DNA of 64,000 nt from Acidobacteriota bacterium. GTDB taxonomy: Bacteria > Acidobacteriota > UBA890 > WLXD01. Made by a program: the position numbers and the translations under genes. Below are positions 51,577-59,929 of this stretch, piece by piece. Position 1 is the stretch's first letter; the number at the start of each line of letters is the position of its first letter. Below the pieces are notes generated by a model. It ran no database searches. It was not told the DNA's origin and worked only from the letters and a program-made list of their open reading frames with translations. The stretch is taken from positions 868,001 to 932,000 of the forward strand of contig WLXD01000001.1 in assembly GCA_012103255.1 (NCBI GenBank), in the 5' to 3' direction.

Positions 51577-51712
51577 TGAGCGGAGGGCATGTTGCTCAGC
51601 AGCAACCCCGCCTGCACGGCGCTGACGTGACCTGGGCCCAGACGCGCGAGCAACCCCGCCCGGTTGAGCACGAGCGGCGACGGTTGCGGAGGAGCAGCAT
51701 GCCCTCCGCTCA
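51577..51712. repeat. Palindromic element B (136 nt, inverted relative of element A)
   Basis: Arms at 51577-51597 and 51692-51712 are complementary over 21 nt with one mismatch. Its reverse complement aligns with element A: a 20-nt block at 51667-51686 is the exact complement of 51361-51380, and GCGCGTCT and GCGGGGTTG blocks also match. The outer arms differ from those of element A yet each pair remains self-complementary. Confidence 0.8.
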
Positions 51713-51747
51713 CCCTGCACATCCTCCCGCCCGAGCCGATCCGTCGG

Positions 51748-54018
51748 CTAGAACATGAACAGGTAAGTCGCCTTCAAGATGATCGCCCGATCCGCCGGCC
51801 GGGAGTCGGCGCCTGTTTCCCATTCCTGGTTGTAGACCAGGAAGACGTCGGCACCTGGGCGATAGATCCAGTTGAGCCTTGAGTTCAGGCTCATCAGGTC
51901 GTCCGAGTCGTTGTACTGGACGAAGCTGTTCCAGAACAGGTTCGGACTGAGCGCTACGTTCACACGCTGGCGGAGGACGTTAACCGTGAACTCGCCGCCG
52001 GGCAGGTCGACGTCGTTGTAGTTCCAGTCGGTATTCAGATTCAGGTACTTGTTGACGCGAATCGTGAGGCCGTTGCTGCCCTGGAGGCGGGTGCCGTTGT
52101 AGAAGCCACCCTTGGTCCAGAAACCGAAGTACGAAACCGGTCGACTGGAGTCCGTGCGGACGAAGATGCCGATGGTCGTCCAGCTGTGCTTGCCCGCCTC
52201 GATGAAGATACCGTCCTGGATCTCGAACGGCTGATCGAGTCGGTCGAACTTGTGGTCGGCGAAGAAGGTCGCGCGGTCACCGGAAAGCAGATCGAAGCCG
52301 AAGAACCTCAGCGTGGCTTCGGCGCTCTCGAGCTCGCCGTTGTCGTCCACGAAGTAGGTCGCGCGGTGAGCGAAGCTGAGGTTCCTGACACCTGCGTTGT
52401 TCGTTGGGCGAGGCTCGAAGTTGACGTTGTAGCTGTAGCGCGACACGCCGGAACGGAGCAGGAAGCCCATCTCCGGGTTGAAGTCGTCCGTGATGTGAGT
52501 CGCGTTTGCGCTCGCCTGCCACACGTTGCCGCGGTAGTTGAATCCCAGGTCTCCGGCGAAGCCCGTGCCGTTGACGCCGGCGTCGCGGCTCATCGTCGCC
52601 GATGCCGCGAGATTGATCTTCTGACTCGGATTGATGTCGGTGTCGAGTCCGAGAACGCGGTTCCAGCTGTCGCCGCCCGACTGGCGGTTGGTGAAGATCC
52701 CGCCGACGGAAGACCGGGCACCGATGTTGCGTTTGAGGCGCGCCACGCCCCAGTTGGTCGATGCGACGCCGAGGTCATCCACCGAGTCTGTCTGCACGTC
52801 GAGCAATCCCCAGTTCCATCCTCCTGCTCGGCCAGTGAAACGGCCGCCGGCCAGGATCGGGATGATCTCGCCGTTGTCGATTCCGATAGTTCGGGAGTGG
52901 AAGACACGCCACAGAGGGCCGCCGCGTCCGGTGCCGCCGGCCGACTGAGTATTCGCGAAGTCGAAGATGCCGGCGTTCTCGAGAAAGAACTCGCGCTTCT
53001 CCGGGAAGAAGAGCGAGAACCGCGTGAGGTTGACCTGCTGATCGTCCACCTCAACCTGCGCGAAGTCGGTGTTGGCCGTGAGGTCGAGAGTCATCGAGTT
53101 GGTGACGCCCCAGCGCAACAAATCGAGGCCGACCTCGAAGTTGTTCTCAGCCTCGCTCATGGGATCCGTGTAGTCGCGAGCGTTCGATCCGGTTCCGAAC
53201 GGCTTGATGCGCAGATTCAGCCCCGGTTCGAGCCCGCGCATGCCGATGAGATCTCCGGCGAGAGAGACGCGGAGAACATCCTCACCCAGATCGATTGGCG
53301 CCCAGTGGACTTCCTCGTTCTTGCGACGGATGAGCCGACGAACGTTGACACCCCAGGTGTCGCTGGCCGGATTGAACCGAAGCGTCGAGAACGGGATCAC
53401 GAACTCGGCGGTCCAGCCCTCGTCGGTGCGTCGCCCGGCCACGTTCCACACCCCGTCCCATTCGAAATTCGCGTTGCGCTCGTTTTCCACGAGCGCGTCG
53501 GCTCGGGCGCCGTTCGGATTTGTTTCGAAGTAGAAGCCGTTGCGGCCGTCGAGGAAGGTGTCGAGCACCAGGGCCACGGAATCGTCGTCGCGGTAGGCAC
53601 CACCAAGGCCGCCAAATCCACCGAAGCTGCCTTCGCCGTCGCGTTGCATGTCCTTCGCGAGAATCGCGTCAGGGTCGGAGTCGAACGCCCACACCCCGAC
53701 GTAGAGGTTCTTTCCGTCGTACGCGAAGCGGACTTCGGTTCGTTCGCTGGCGGCCTGCCCAGGGTTGGGTTCGCGCTGGGTGAACCCGGTGGCCGGCTCG
53801 ATGCGTGCCCAGAATGCCTCGTCGAGGTAGCCGTCCATCCGAACGGGTTCGTCGATCAGCAGCGCCCCGGTGGCCTTGGTGCTCTGGGTTTGCTGGCCAT
53901 CAACGTTGGCTGACGGCAACAGTGTGACCAGGGCCGCCAGAAGTCCGGTGAGGACACCGCGCACGGCGGCCGCAGATCGGGCGCTGAGCGCACGTATGTC
54001 GGCAGCGATCTTAGGCAT
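51748..54018 (-). CDS. DUF5916 outer-membrane protein with CBM9-like domain
   Basis: A 756-residue protein with N-terminal signal (AVRGVLTGLLAALVTLLPSANVDGQ), a carbohydrate-binding family 9-like sandwich (RMDGYLDEAFWARIEPATGFTQREPNPGQAASERTEVRFAYDGKNLYVGVWAFDSDPDAI...DDSVALVLDTFLDGRNGFYFETNPNGARADA) and a long DUF5916 beta-barrel with FFPEKREFFLENAGIF, ending in KATYLFMF, a terminal Phe for BAM recognition. The CBM9-like part suggests a surface ligand such as a glycan; this is an inference. Usual length is 700-900 residues, so it is complete. The palindromic elements lie beyond its 3-prime end. Confidence 0.88.
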   Translation of the reverse strand: MPKIAADIRALSARSAAAVRGVLTGLLAALVTLLPSANVDGQQTQSTKATGALLIDEPVRMDGYLDEAFWARIEPATGFTQREPNPGQAASERTEVRFAYDGKNLYVGVWAFDSDPDAILAKDMQRDGEGSFGGFGGLGGAYRDDDSVALVLDTFLDGRNGFYFETNPNGARADALVENERNANFEWDGVWNVAGRRTDEGWTAEFVIPFSTLRFNPASDTWGVNVRRLIRRKNEEVHWAPIDLGEDVLRVSLAGDLIGMRGLEPGLNLRIKPFGTGSNARDYTDPMSEAENNFEVGLDLLRWGVTNSMTLDLTANTDFAQVEVDDQQVNLTRFSLFFPEKREFFLENAGIFDFANTQSAGGTGRGGPLWRVFHSRTIGIDNGEIIPILAGGRFTGRAGGWNWGLLDVQTDSVDDLGVASTNWGVARLKRNIGARSSVGGIFTNRQSGGDSWNRVLGLDTDINPSQKINLAASATMSRDAGVNGTGFAGDLGFNYRGNVWQASANATHITDDFNPEMGFLLRSGVSRYSYNVNFEPRPTNNAGVRNLSFAHRATYFVDDNGELESAEATLRFFGFDLLSGDRATFFADHKFDRLDQPFEIQDGIFIEAGKHSWTTIGIFVRTDSSRPVSYFGFWTKGGFYNGTRLQGSNGLTIRVNKYLNLNTDWNYNDVDLPGGEFTVNVLRQRVNVALSPNLFWNSFVQYNDSDDLMSLNSRLNWIYRPGADVFLVYNQEWETGADSRPADRAIILKATYLFMF

Positions 54019-54086
54019 CGGGAACGTCCGGCGGGGAACAGTCGGCGAAGGCTAGCACGGTCAGATATCACCGGTGGTCGAGGCCG

Positions 54087-54722
54087 CTAGCTCTGGTGCC
54101 GCGGGACGTAAACGCGGCGACCCGCGTCCATCGCATCGATTTGATTCATCAGATCACGGAAGTCCGTCGTGTCTTTGACGAAGTCGATCTCGGTGGTGTT
54201 GATCACCAGGAGTGGTGTGTCGTCGTACTGCAGGTAATAGTGGGCGTAGGCCTCCGCTACCTGGGCCAGGTAGTCTCGCGAGATCTCGCGCTCGGCGGGC
54301 CGATCGCGCATCTGGACACGTTCCACCAGAACGTCTGTTGATCCCTGCAAGTAGACGATCAAGTCGGGCTTGGGGACCTGGGGTTCGAGGACGCCATACA
54401 GCTTCTCGTAGAGCAGCAGTTCGCTATCCGAGAGTGTCAGGTGCGCGAAGACACGGTCCTTTTGCATGGTGAAATCGGCGACCGTCACTCGCGAGAACAG
54501 GTCGCTCTGTCCGGCCTCGGTGAGCACCTGGTATCGGGCCAGCAGGTAGTAGAGCTGGGCCTGGAAAGCGGCCCCCGTCTCTTCCTTGTAGAAGGACTCC
54601 AGGAAAGGGTTGTCGGGGTCCTCGAGGATCTTGGTGGCACCAAGGTGTTGAACCATGAGGTTCACTAGGCTGGTCTTGCCGACGCCAATCGGACCGTCGA
54701 GCGCGATGTAGTTCTTGCGCAT
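54087..54722 (-). CDS. Deoxynucleoside kinase (dCK/dGK family)
   Basis: A 211-residue kinase: P-loop GPIGVGKT at 10-17, the substrate-binding LEDPDNPFLESFYKE, the YYLLARYQVL helix, ADFTMQKDRVFAHLTLSD, PDLIVYLQGSTDVLVERVQMRDRPAE lid region and YDDTPLLVINTTEIDF. It phosphorylates deoxynucleosides for nucleotide salvage; which base is preferred cannot be told. The ATG overlaps the stop of folK by one base (TGATG), a pairing seen in other bacteria. Confidence 0.92.
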   Translation of the reverse strand: MRKNYIALDGPIGVGKTSLVNLMVQHLGATKILEDPDNPFLESFYKEETGAAFQAQLYYLLARYQVLTEAGQSDLFSRVTVADFTMQKDRVFAHLTLSDSELLLYEKLYGVLEPQVPKPDLIVYLQGSTDVLVERVQMRDRPAEREISRDYLAQVAEAYAHYYLQYDDTPLLVINTTEIDFVKDTTDFRDLMNQIDAMDAGRRVYVPRHQS

Positions 54723-55216
54723 CAGCGCAGCCCCGGCGCGAGCAACCAGGCTCGCTCGTCTGAAACCAGGTCGTCGCGCAGAGCGGCGATCGAGCGGCCT
54801 GCAACCGGATGCTCGACGTCACCGGCGATCTCGGCCAGCGGGTTCAGGACGAAGCGTCGGTCGACCATACGCGGATGCGGCACCTCGAGACCGGGTGAAT
54901 TGACGACGCGGCAATCATAGAGCAGAACGTCGGCGTCGAAGTTGCGGGCGGTGATCACCCCCGGAGTTCGCTCGCGCCCGCAGGCTTGTTCGGCCTGCAG
55001 CGCGGCTCCGAGCAGTGCGCTCGGCGGCGGTGGGTCTGCGACTCGGATCGCACAGTTCACGAACCAGGGGAGTCGCGGATCGCCGACAGGTTCGGATAGC
55101 CAGAGGCTGGAGCAGGCGTCGATTCGGAGCCCGGCTCCCTCGAGGGCGCGGATCCCGGCGTTCAGCCACTCTGCGCGACGGCCGCGATTCGAACCAAGTC
55201 CCAGATAGGCGTGCAT
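54722..55216 (-). CDS. folK: 2-amino-4-hydroxy-6-hydroxymethyldihydropteridine pyrophosphokinase
   Basis: A 164-residue HPPK of the folate pathway: YLGLGSNRGRR at the N-terminus, LWLSEPVGDPRLPWFVNCAIRV, the ATP and pterin-binding RNFDADVLLYD, and VPHPRMVDRRFVLNPLAEI. It transfers pyrophosphate from ATP to 6-hydroxymethyl-7,8-dihydropterin. Length is normal. It is coupled to the downstream kinase gene. No divergent RNA gene is seen in the 111 nt before the dehydrogenase gene. Confidence 0.95.
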   Translation of the reverse strand: MHAYLGLGSNRGRRAEWLNAGIRALEGAGLRIDACSSLWLSEPVGDPRLPWFVNCAIRVADPPPPSALLGAALQAEQACGRERTPGVITARNFDADVLLYDCRVVNSPGLEVPHPRMVDRRFVLNPLAEIAGDVEHPVAGRSIAALRDDLVSDERAWLLAPGLR

Positions 55217-55226
55217 GAAAGTCTGC

Positions 55227-55256
55227 TTGCTCGGGTTTGAGGCGTGTACCTATACT
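55227..55256 (+). promoter_or_regulatory. Sigma-70-type promoter candidate
   Basis: TTGCTC (55227-55232) and TATACT (55251-55256, 5 of 6) are 18 nt apart, giving a leader of about 65 nt before the dehydrogenase start at 55328. The -35 match is weak. Confidence 0.4.
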
Positions 55257-55327
55257 GCCTCTTCAGCTCGCCCCACGATCGCGCACTCGTACCGGAGCAG
55301 GCGCGCTATCTCGTCGATCGGATACCG

Positions 55328-56635
55328 ATGAACGACTTGTTGACTCGCATCGAAGAACGGAATGCCCACGTCTGCGTGGTTGGGCTGGGCTATGTGGGAC
55401 TCCCGCTGGCCGTCGCTTTCGCAGAGGCCGGTTTCCGCGTGACAGGCTTTGACGTAGATTCGAACAAGGTCGAAGCCATCAATCGCGGCGAGTCCTATAT
55501 CCCGGACATCGCCACCGACCGACTGCAGGCGCAGACGAGCTCAGATCGACTGGACGCCACCACGGAAGCCGCGATCCTCGGTCGCGTTGATACGGTGCAT
55601 ATCTGCGTGCCAACGCCGTTGGGAAAGACTCGGGAGCCGGACATCTCCTACGTGGTTTCCGCCGGCGACGAGGTCGCACAGCATCTGCATGCCGGCATGC
55701 TCGTGGTGCTCGAGAGCACGACATACCCGGGCACGACCGAAGAGATTCTGGCCCCCAGGCTCGCCGAGGGCGGCCTCGAGCTGGGCAGCGACTATCACCT
55801 GGCCTTCTCGCCGGAGCGCATCGATCCCGGCAACGCGGAATTCACGCTCGAGAACACGCCCAAAGTGATGGGCGGTATGACGGCGGAGTGCACAAGAGTC
55901 GCGGCCGCCATGTACGGCACGATCGTAGGCCAGGTCCACGAGGTCTCCTCGCCCGCTGCCGCTGAACTCGTGAAGCTTCTCGAGAACACTTTCCGATCGG
56001 TGAACATCGGGCTGGCCAACGAAATGGCGCTGATGTGTGACCGCATGGGAATCGACACCTGGGAAGTCATCCAGGCTGCGGCAACGAAGCCGTTCGGATT
56101 CATGCCGTTCTTCCCGGGACCGGGTCTTGGCGGCCACTGCATACCGGTGGATCCGCACTACCTCACCTGGAAGGCCCGCACGCTCAACTACCAGGCTCGT
56201 CTCATCGAGGTCGCCGCCGAGATCAACGCCGCGATGCCAGAGCACGTGGTGGCCAAGGTTGCCGCGGCGCTCAACGATCACGAAAAGAGCGTCCGCGGCT
56301 CACGCGTGCTGATGATCGGGGTCGCGTACAAGCGCGACGTGGACGACACGCGGGAATCACCGGCCATCGATGTGATGCGGATGCTCCAGGACCGCGGTGC
56401 CGTAGTCGAATACGCGGATCCCTTCGTGCCCGAATTGACGGTGCAACATGGGGTGGTCGCGGATCAGAAGGCCGTGACCGGTCTTCCGCAAGTCTGCGCG
56501 AACTATGACTGCGTTGTGGTGGGCACCGATCACACCGATATCGATTGGCCGGGCGTCGTGACGGCATCGGAGCTCGTAGTGGACACACGCAACGTGGCGA
56601 GCGGCTTGTCGGGCGACAACGTCGTCCGGATCTAG
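55328..56635 (+). CDS. Nucleotide-sugar 6-dehydrogenase (UDP-GlcNAc/ManNAc dehydrogenase type)
   Basis: A 435-residue UDP-sugar dehydrogenase. NAD motif GLGYVGLPLAVAFAEAG near 20, VPTPLGKTREPD, ESTTYPGTTEE, LAFSPERIDPGN, KLLENTFRSVNIGLANE and the catalytic Cys271 in GPGLGGHCIPVDPHYL, then GVAYKRDVDDTRESP. The PERIDPGN and HCIPVDPHYL wording is closest to WbpA/TviB/WecC-type enzymes, which oxidise UDP-HexNAc to the uronate for surface polysaccharide. A UDP-glucose dehydrogenase is less likely. The start at 55328 is the first ATG at the family start; upstream frame extension lacks conserved residues. Confidence 0.9.
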   Translation: MNDLLTRIEERNAHVCVVGLGYVGLPLAVAFAEAGFRVTGFDVDSNKVEAINRGESYIPDIATDRLQAQTSSDRLDATTEAAILGRVDTVHICVPTPLGKTREPDISYVVSAGDEVAQHLHAGMLVVLESTTYPGTTEEILAPRLAEGGLELGSDYHLAFSPERIDPGNAEFTLENTPKVMGGMTAECTRVAAAMYGTIVGQVHEVSSPAAAELVKLLENTFRSVNIGLANEMALMCDRMGIDTWEVIQAAATKPFGFMPFFPGPGLGGHCIPVDPHYLTWKARTLNYQARLIEVAAEINAAMPEHVVAKVAAALNDHEKSVRGSRVLMIGVAYKRDVDDTRESPAIDVMRMLQDRGAVVEYADPFVPELTVQHGVVADQKAVTGLPQVCANYDCVVVGTDHTDIDWPGVVTASELVVDTRNVASGLSGDNVVRI

Positions 56636-56642
56636 CTCGACC

Positions 56643-57104
56643 ATGGGCGCCGGCGAAAAGACGGTTGTTTCCAACCGCCGTGCGCGCAAGGACTACGAGA
56701 TTCTCGACACGTACGAAGCCGGTCTCGTGCTCCTCGGCACTGAAGTGAAGGCGCTGCGCGCCGGGAACGCGAACCTGAAGGACGCGTACGCGGCGCTAGA
56801 TACCAACGAGCTCTGGCTGCGGAACCTATACATCGGTCCGTATCCGCCAGCCGGCCCCAACAATCAGCACGATCCGGAGCGGGTTCGGAAGCTCCTACTG
56901 CAGCGTCGTCAGATCGATCGACTCATTGGTAGGGTGATCGAGAAGGGACTCACGTTGGTGCCATTGCGCATCTACTTCAAGAAGGGTCGCGCGAAGCTGG
57001 AACTCGCCGTCGGACGTGGCCGGAAGCAGCACGACAAGCGCGATATCAAGCGTCGCGAGGCCGCCGATCGCGAGATCGAGCAGGCGCTCAGGCGACGTCG
57101 CTAG
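56643..57104 (+). CDS. smpB: SsrA-binding protein
   Basis: A 153-residue tmRNA partner for ribosome rescue. VVSNRRARKDYEILDTYEAGLVLLGTEVKALRAGNANLKDAY and the basic C-terminal tail KQHDKRDIKRREADREIEQALRR are typical. It begins 8 nt after the dehydrogenase gene, so the two are likely cotranscribed. Its last 17 nt overlap the 3-prime end of pdxA. Confidence 0.96.
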   Translation: MGAGEKTVVSNRRARKDYEILDTYEAGLVLLGTEVKALRAGNANLKDAYAALDTNELWLRNLYIGPYPPAGPNNQHDPERVRKLLLQRRQIDRLIGRVIEKGLTLVPLRIYFKKGRAKLELAVGRGRKQHDKRDIKRREAADREIEQALRRRR

Positions 57105-58119
57105 CTACGTTCCCGGCGAGCTGTACGGCGAGCTGCATCGCGGCCAGGGTTGCCCCGTGGTCGGCACGGCCCGTACCAGCGAGTTCGTATGCCGTACCGT
57201 GATCAGGGGACGTTCGCACGTACGAAAGACCCAGGGTCAGGTTCACGGTTGGCCAAGGGGCGCGCTTCGCCATGATGGTGCCCTGATCGTGGTACAGCGC
57301 GAGAATGACGTCGAGGTCGGCGCGCTGGAAGATTGAGTCCGCGGGGTAGGGGCCCGAGACGTTGGCCCCGGCTGCGGCCGCCTGCCGGACTGCCGGTGAC
57401 AACACGCGCGCTTCCTCGGAGCCGATCTGGCCACGCTCGCCGGCGTGCGGATTGAGCGCCGCGAGCCCCAGACTCGGCGCTCGTCCGAAACAGCTGGCCC
57501 AGTCCGCAGCCAGTCGCGTGAGCGCCTCCGCCACGATGTCAGCACGTATCAGCGACAGAGCCGTGGCCAGGGGCAGGTGAGTGGTCAGTAATGCGATGTC
57601 GGGCGTGTGCGTCTTGGAGTTGCGTGGCGCCGCGAAGACCATCGTGGGATTGGCACCCCCGTCCAGAGTCGCCAGAAATTCGGTGTGTCCTTTGAAGCCG
57701 GGCGCGTGGCGGGCGACCTCGTGCTTGCTCAGCGGTGCGGTTACGAGGGCATCCACTTCGCGGTTGGCCGCCATTTCTGCCCCGATCATCACGGAGGCTA
57801 GCGCAGCTCCACCATCCTCGGTGCGGGGCCTGCCCGGTGTGAATCCATTCGGCACGCGGGCGCATTCGAGGAGGAAAGGACCTCGGTGGCCGCGTCGAAT
57901 CGCGTCGCGCGCTTCCATCGCGCTCGATACGAGTACCGGCGGGTCGACATCTGCGACCACTCCGGCGTAGGCGGCGAAGACGGCAGCATCTCCGAGAAAT
58001 AGACAGCCAGTCGGCGTCGAGGCGTGAGCGTCGCCGAGGTCGGCAGCGGCGCGAAGGAGCATCTCCGGGCCGATACCCGCCGGATCGCCCATCGTGCAGG
58101 CGACTAGCCGCTCGCTCAC
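57088..58119 (-). CDS. pdxA: 4-hydroxythreonine-4-phosphate dehydrogenase
   Basis: A 343-residue PdxA of vitamin B6 synthesis: TMGDPAGIGPEMLLRA, VTAPLSKHEVARHAPGFKGHTEFLA with metal-binding His, MVFAAPRNSKTHT, LNPHAGERGQIGSEE, GPYPADSIF and ALYHDQGTIMAKR, GTAYELAGTGRADHGATL. The correct start is GTG 58119, which overlaps the holB stop in GTGA; the extended frame upstream runs inside holB. Residues are complete. Translational coupling to holB and the SurA-like gene echoes the conserved surA-pdxA pair of Gammaproteobacteria. Confidence 0.95.
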   Translation of the reverse strand: MSERLVACTMGDPAGIGPEMLLRAAADLGDAHASTPTGCLFLGDAAVFAAYAGVVADVDPPVLVSSAMEARDAIRRGHRGPFLLECARVPNGFTPGRPRTEDGGAALASVMIGAEMAANREVDALVTAPLSKHEVARHAPGFKGHTEFLATLDGGANPTMVFAAPRNSKTHTPDIALLTTHLPLATALSLIRADIVAEALTRLAADWASCFGRAPSLGLAALNPHAGERGQIGSEEARVLSPAVRQAAAAGANVSGPYPADSIFQRADLDVILALYHDQGTIMAKRAPWPTVNLTLGLSYVRTSPDHGTAYELAGTGRADHGATLAAMQLAVQLAGNVASDVA

Positions 58120-59207
58120 GAGGCGGGGCCGGGGGAGAGGCTCTCGCCTACCTGCACGAGCGTGCGCTCGAATGCCATTTTGATGTTCGGCTGGATACCC
58201 GTGGTGAAACGCTCGATACCATCGTTGATGGCCCGCAGCGCGGCAACGACCTGCTCGGAGTCGACCTCCGCCGCCCATGCGACCCAGGCTTCACGTTGCT
58301 CCGCATTCACGAGGTCAGCGTTGGCGCCTGTCGACACGACCAGAAGATCGCGCATTACGTCACGAGCAACCCGGAGAACGCTCGCTGCTCGCTGCGTGGC
58401 GGTTTCACCATCGCCAAGATTGGCCAGTGTCTCGGCTGCCGCTACCACGCCGCCGCCACCGGACTGGGTCATTCGAAGACACTCGACAACGGCTTCGAGT
58501 ACGCCTGTATAGGACTCGATGTCGAGGGCGAGCGCCTTTCCGATGCTGCCCGGTGTGAGCGCTGCCCGGAGCCGCGCCTCATCAGCTGGCATTTCGTGCT
58601 CCGTTTCCAGATAGGCGCACAGGGCATCGCGACCTATGCGCGAGAGTCGGAGCTCCTGACAACGCGAGAGGACGGTCGGCAGGAGAGCCCGCGGCGCCGC
58701 TGTGACGAGCACGAGCGTAGTCGAGGGCGGAGGTTCCTCGAGTGTCTTGAGTAGGGCGTTCTGGGCCTCGGGGTTCATGGTGTGAGCTGCGTCGATCACC
58801 ACCACCCGGCGATTCCCCTCGTACGGGGTGTAGCCCACGAAAACCGTGACCGTCTGGCCCGCAGGTACGGGGCTTTGCGAGCGCGGTGTGATCTGGCGTA
58901 CGCGGATCGACTTTGGGTCCGGGCCTACCCAGAGTACGTCGGGGTGCAGGCCGCGCGCGATCTTGCCGCATGACACGCAAGTGCCGCAGGCTTGGCGAGG
59001 ACCACCTGCGCCGCAATTCAGCGCTTGCGCCAGAACCAGCGCGGTCGTTGCTTTCCCGATTCCCTCCGGACCAGCGAGCAGGAGCGCGTGGTGGAGTCGG
59101 TCGCGCTCCATGGCCTGCTGCAGCGCCCGAATTACCACCGACTGTCCGACGATGCCATCGAAACCGGCGGCCGGCGGAGTTGGCAGATTCGTCGCGTCGC
59201 TGCTCAT
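58116..59207 (-). CDS. holB: DNA polymerase III delta-prime subunit
   Basis: A 363-residue clamp-loader subunit: P-loop GPEGIGKATTAL, the zinc-binding Cys set C-X8-C-X2-C-X2-C in CGAGGPRQACGTCVSCGK, VIDAAHTMNPEAQNALLKTLEEPP (Walker B-like and sensor region) and LPTVLSRCQELRLSRI. The ATP-binding loop is still present, unlike the E. coli delta-prime, and the C-terminal domain is helical. It overlaps the SurA-like gene by 4 nt (ATGA). Confidence 0.93.
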   Translation of the reverse strand: MSSDATNLPTPPAAGFDGIVGQSVVIRALQQAMERDRLHHALLLAGPEGIGKATTALVLAQALNCGAGGPRQACGTCVSCGKIARGLHPDVLWVGPDPKSIRVRQITPRSQSPVPAGQTVTVFVGYTPYEGNRRVVVIDAAHTMNPEAQNALLKTLEEPPPSTTLVLVTAAPRALLPTVLSRCQELRLSRIGRDALCAYLETEHEMPADEARLRAALTPGSIGKALALDIESYTGVLEAVVECLRMTQSGGGGVVAAAETLANLGDGETATQRAASVLRVARDVMRDLLVVSTGANADLVNAEQREAWVAWAAEVDSEQVVAALRAINDGIERFTTGIQPNIKMAFERTLVQVGESLSPGPAS

Positions 59208-59929
59208 GGATACTTCCGACGGATCGTTGCGCGTTCGCGGAGGTCGAGGATCCAGGATTGTACTCGCCTGTTGACCTCGCGCTGTTGAAGGATCGGTACC
59301 AGGAGGTCCTCAGCGACCGTTTCGTAGGGCGGCACTGGAATGCCCCGCGCCTGCATATCCGGTACGAACTCCGTGTCCCATGCCTCGCGGGCAGCCTGAT
59401 CGGTGATATCAACCGTGGCAAGGAAGCGATTGTCGATGTATTCGCTGACCAGGAGTTGCCGTCGCAGATCGGCTCGGAGCTCCTCGTTGGTGAGTCCGAC
59501 CCGTTCGAGTTCCGCCTCGAGCTCAACCGCGGACTCGAAGCGTTCGACAAGATCAGCTACGAGCTGGTCGATCTGCTCGTCCGTCGCGGCAATCCGTGGA
59601 AATCGTCGAACTTCTCGGAAGACGAGCCTCGTGTCGATCAGGCATTCGCGCGCCTGCTCCAGCTCTTGGTTGCTCAGTGGTTGTCCCGCGACGACGGGAG
59701 CTCGCTCGATCGGCGTACCCGCGGCAAGTTGGGCTGCCGGCATGCGCTCGCCACGACACAGTGCACCCAAACCGAAACGCTCCTCGCGGGCGAGACGCGC
59801 GGCCCGGCGGACTTCGCCGATGCTGATGATCTCCTCATTCACGGCCGCGGCGATCCCGTCGAGAGGGTGCTGCGGGGCTGCCATCAGCACGGCCGCAGGC
59901 AAGACTGCGAAGAGTGTGAGTGCCCGCAT
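59204..59929 (-). CDS. SurA N-terminal-like chaperone lacking a PPIase domain
   Basis: A 241-residue secreted protein (signal MRALTLFAVLPAAVLMAAPQ) related to the SurA N-terminal chaperone: DGIAAAVNEEIISIGEVRRAARLAREE and the RLVFREVRRFPRIAATDEQIDQLVADLVERFESAVELEAELERVGLTNEELRADLRRQLLVSEYIDNRF helical domain. No parvulin prolyl isomerase domain follows, so it is shorter than SurA. Its position directly after an Omp85 gene and before holB/pdxA, with a TGATG overlap to the Omp85 gene, indicates a role in outer-membrane protein folding. Confidence 0.8.
   Translation of the reverse strand: MRALTLFAVLPAAVLMAAPQHPLDGIAAAVNEEIISIGEVRRAARLAREERFGLGALCRGERMPAAQLAAGTPIERAPVVAGQPLSNQELEQARECLIDTRLVFREVRRFPRIAATDEQIDQLVADLVERFESAVELEAELERVGLTNEELRADLRRQLLVSEYIDNRFLATVDITDQAAREAWDTEFVPDMQARGIPVPPYETVAEDLLVPILQQREVNRRVQSWILDLRERATIRRKYP

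Noticed and set aside
51196-51722. ORFs across the two palindromic elements (174 aa and 99 aa minus; 67-294 aa plus)
   Set aside because: They run through inverted repeats and into the regulator gene; the Arg/Pro/Ala-rich translations have no known domain and similar peptides arise from both elements only because the DNA is repeated.
52186-53913. Plus-strand ORF of 575 codons opposite the DUF5916 gene
   Set aside because: Antisense shadow with Val/Glu/Arg-rich low-complexity sequence; the opposite strand has clear domain motifs and a barrel terminus.
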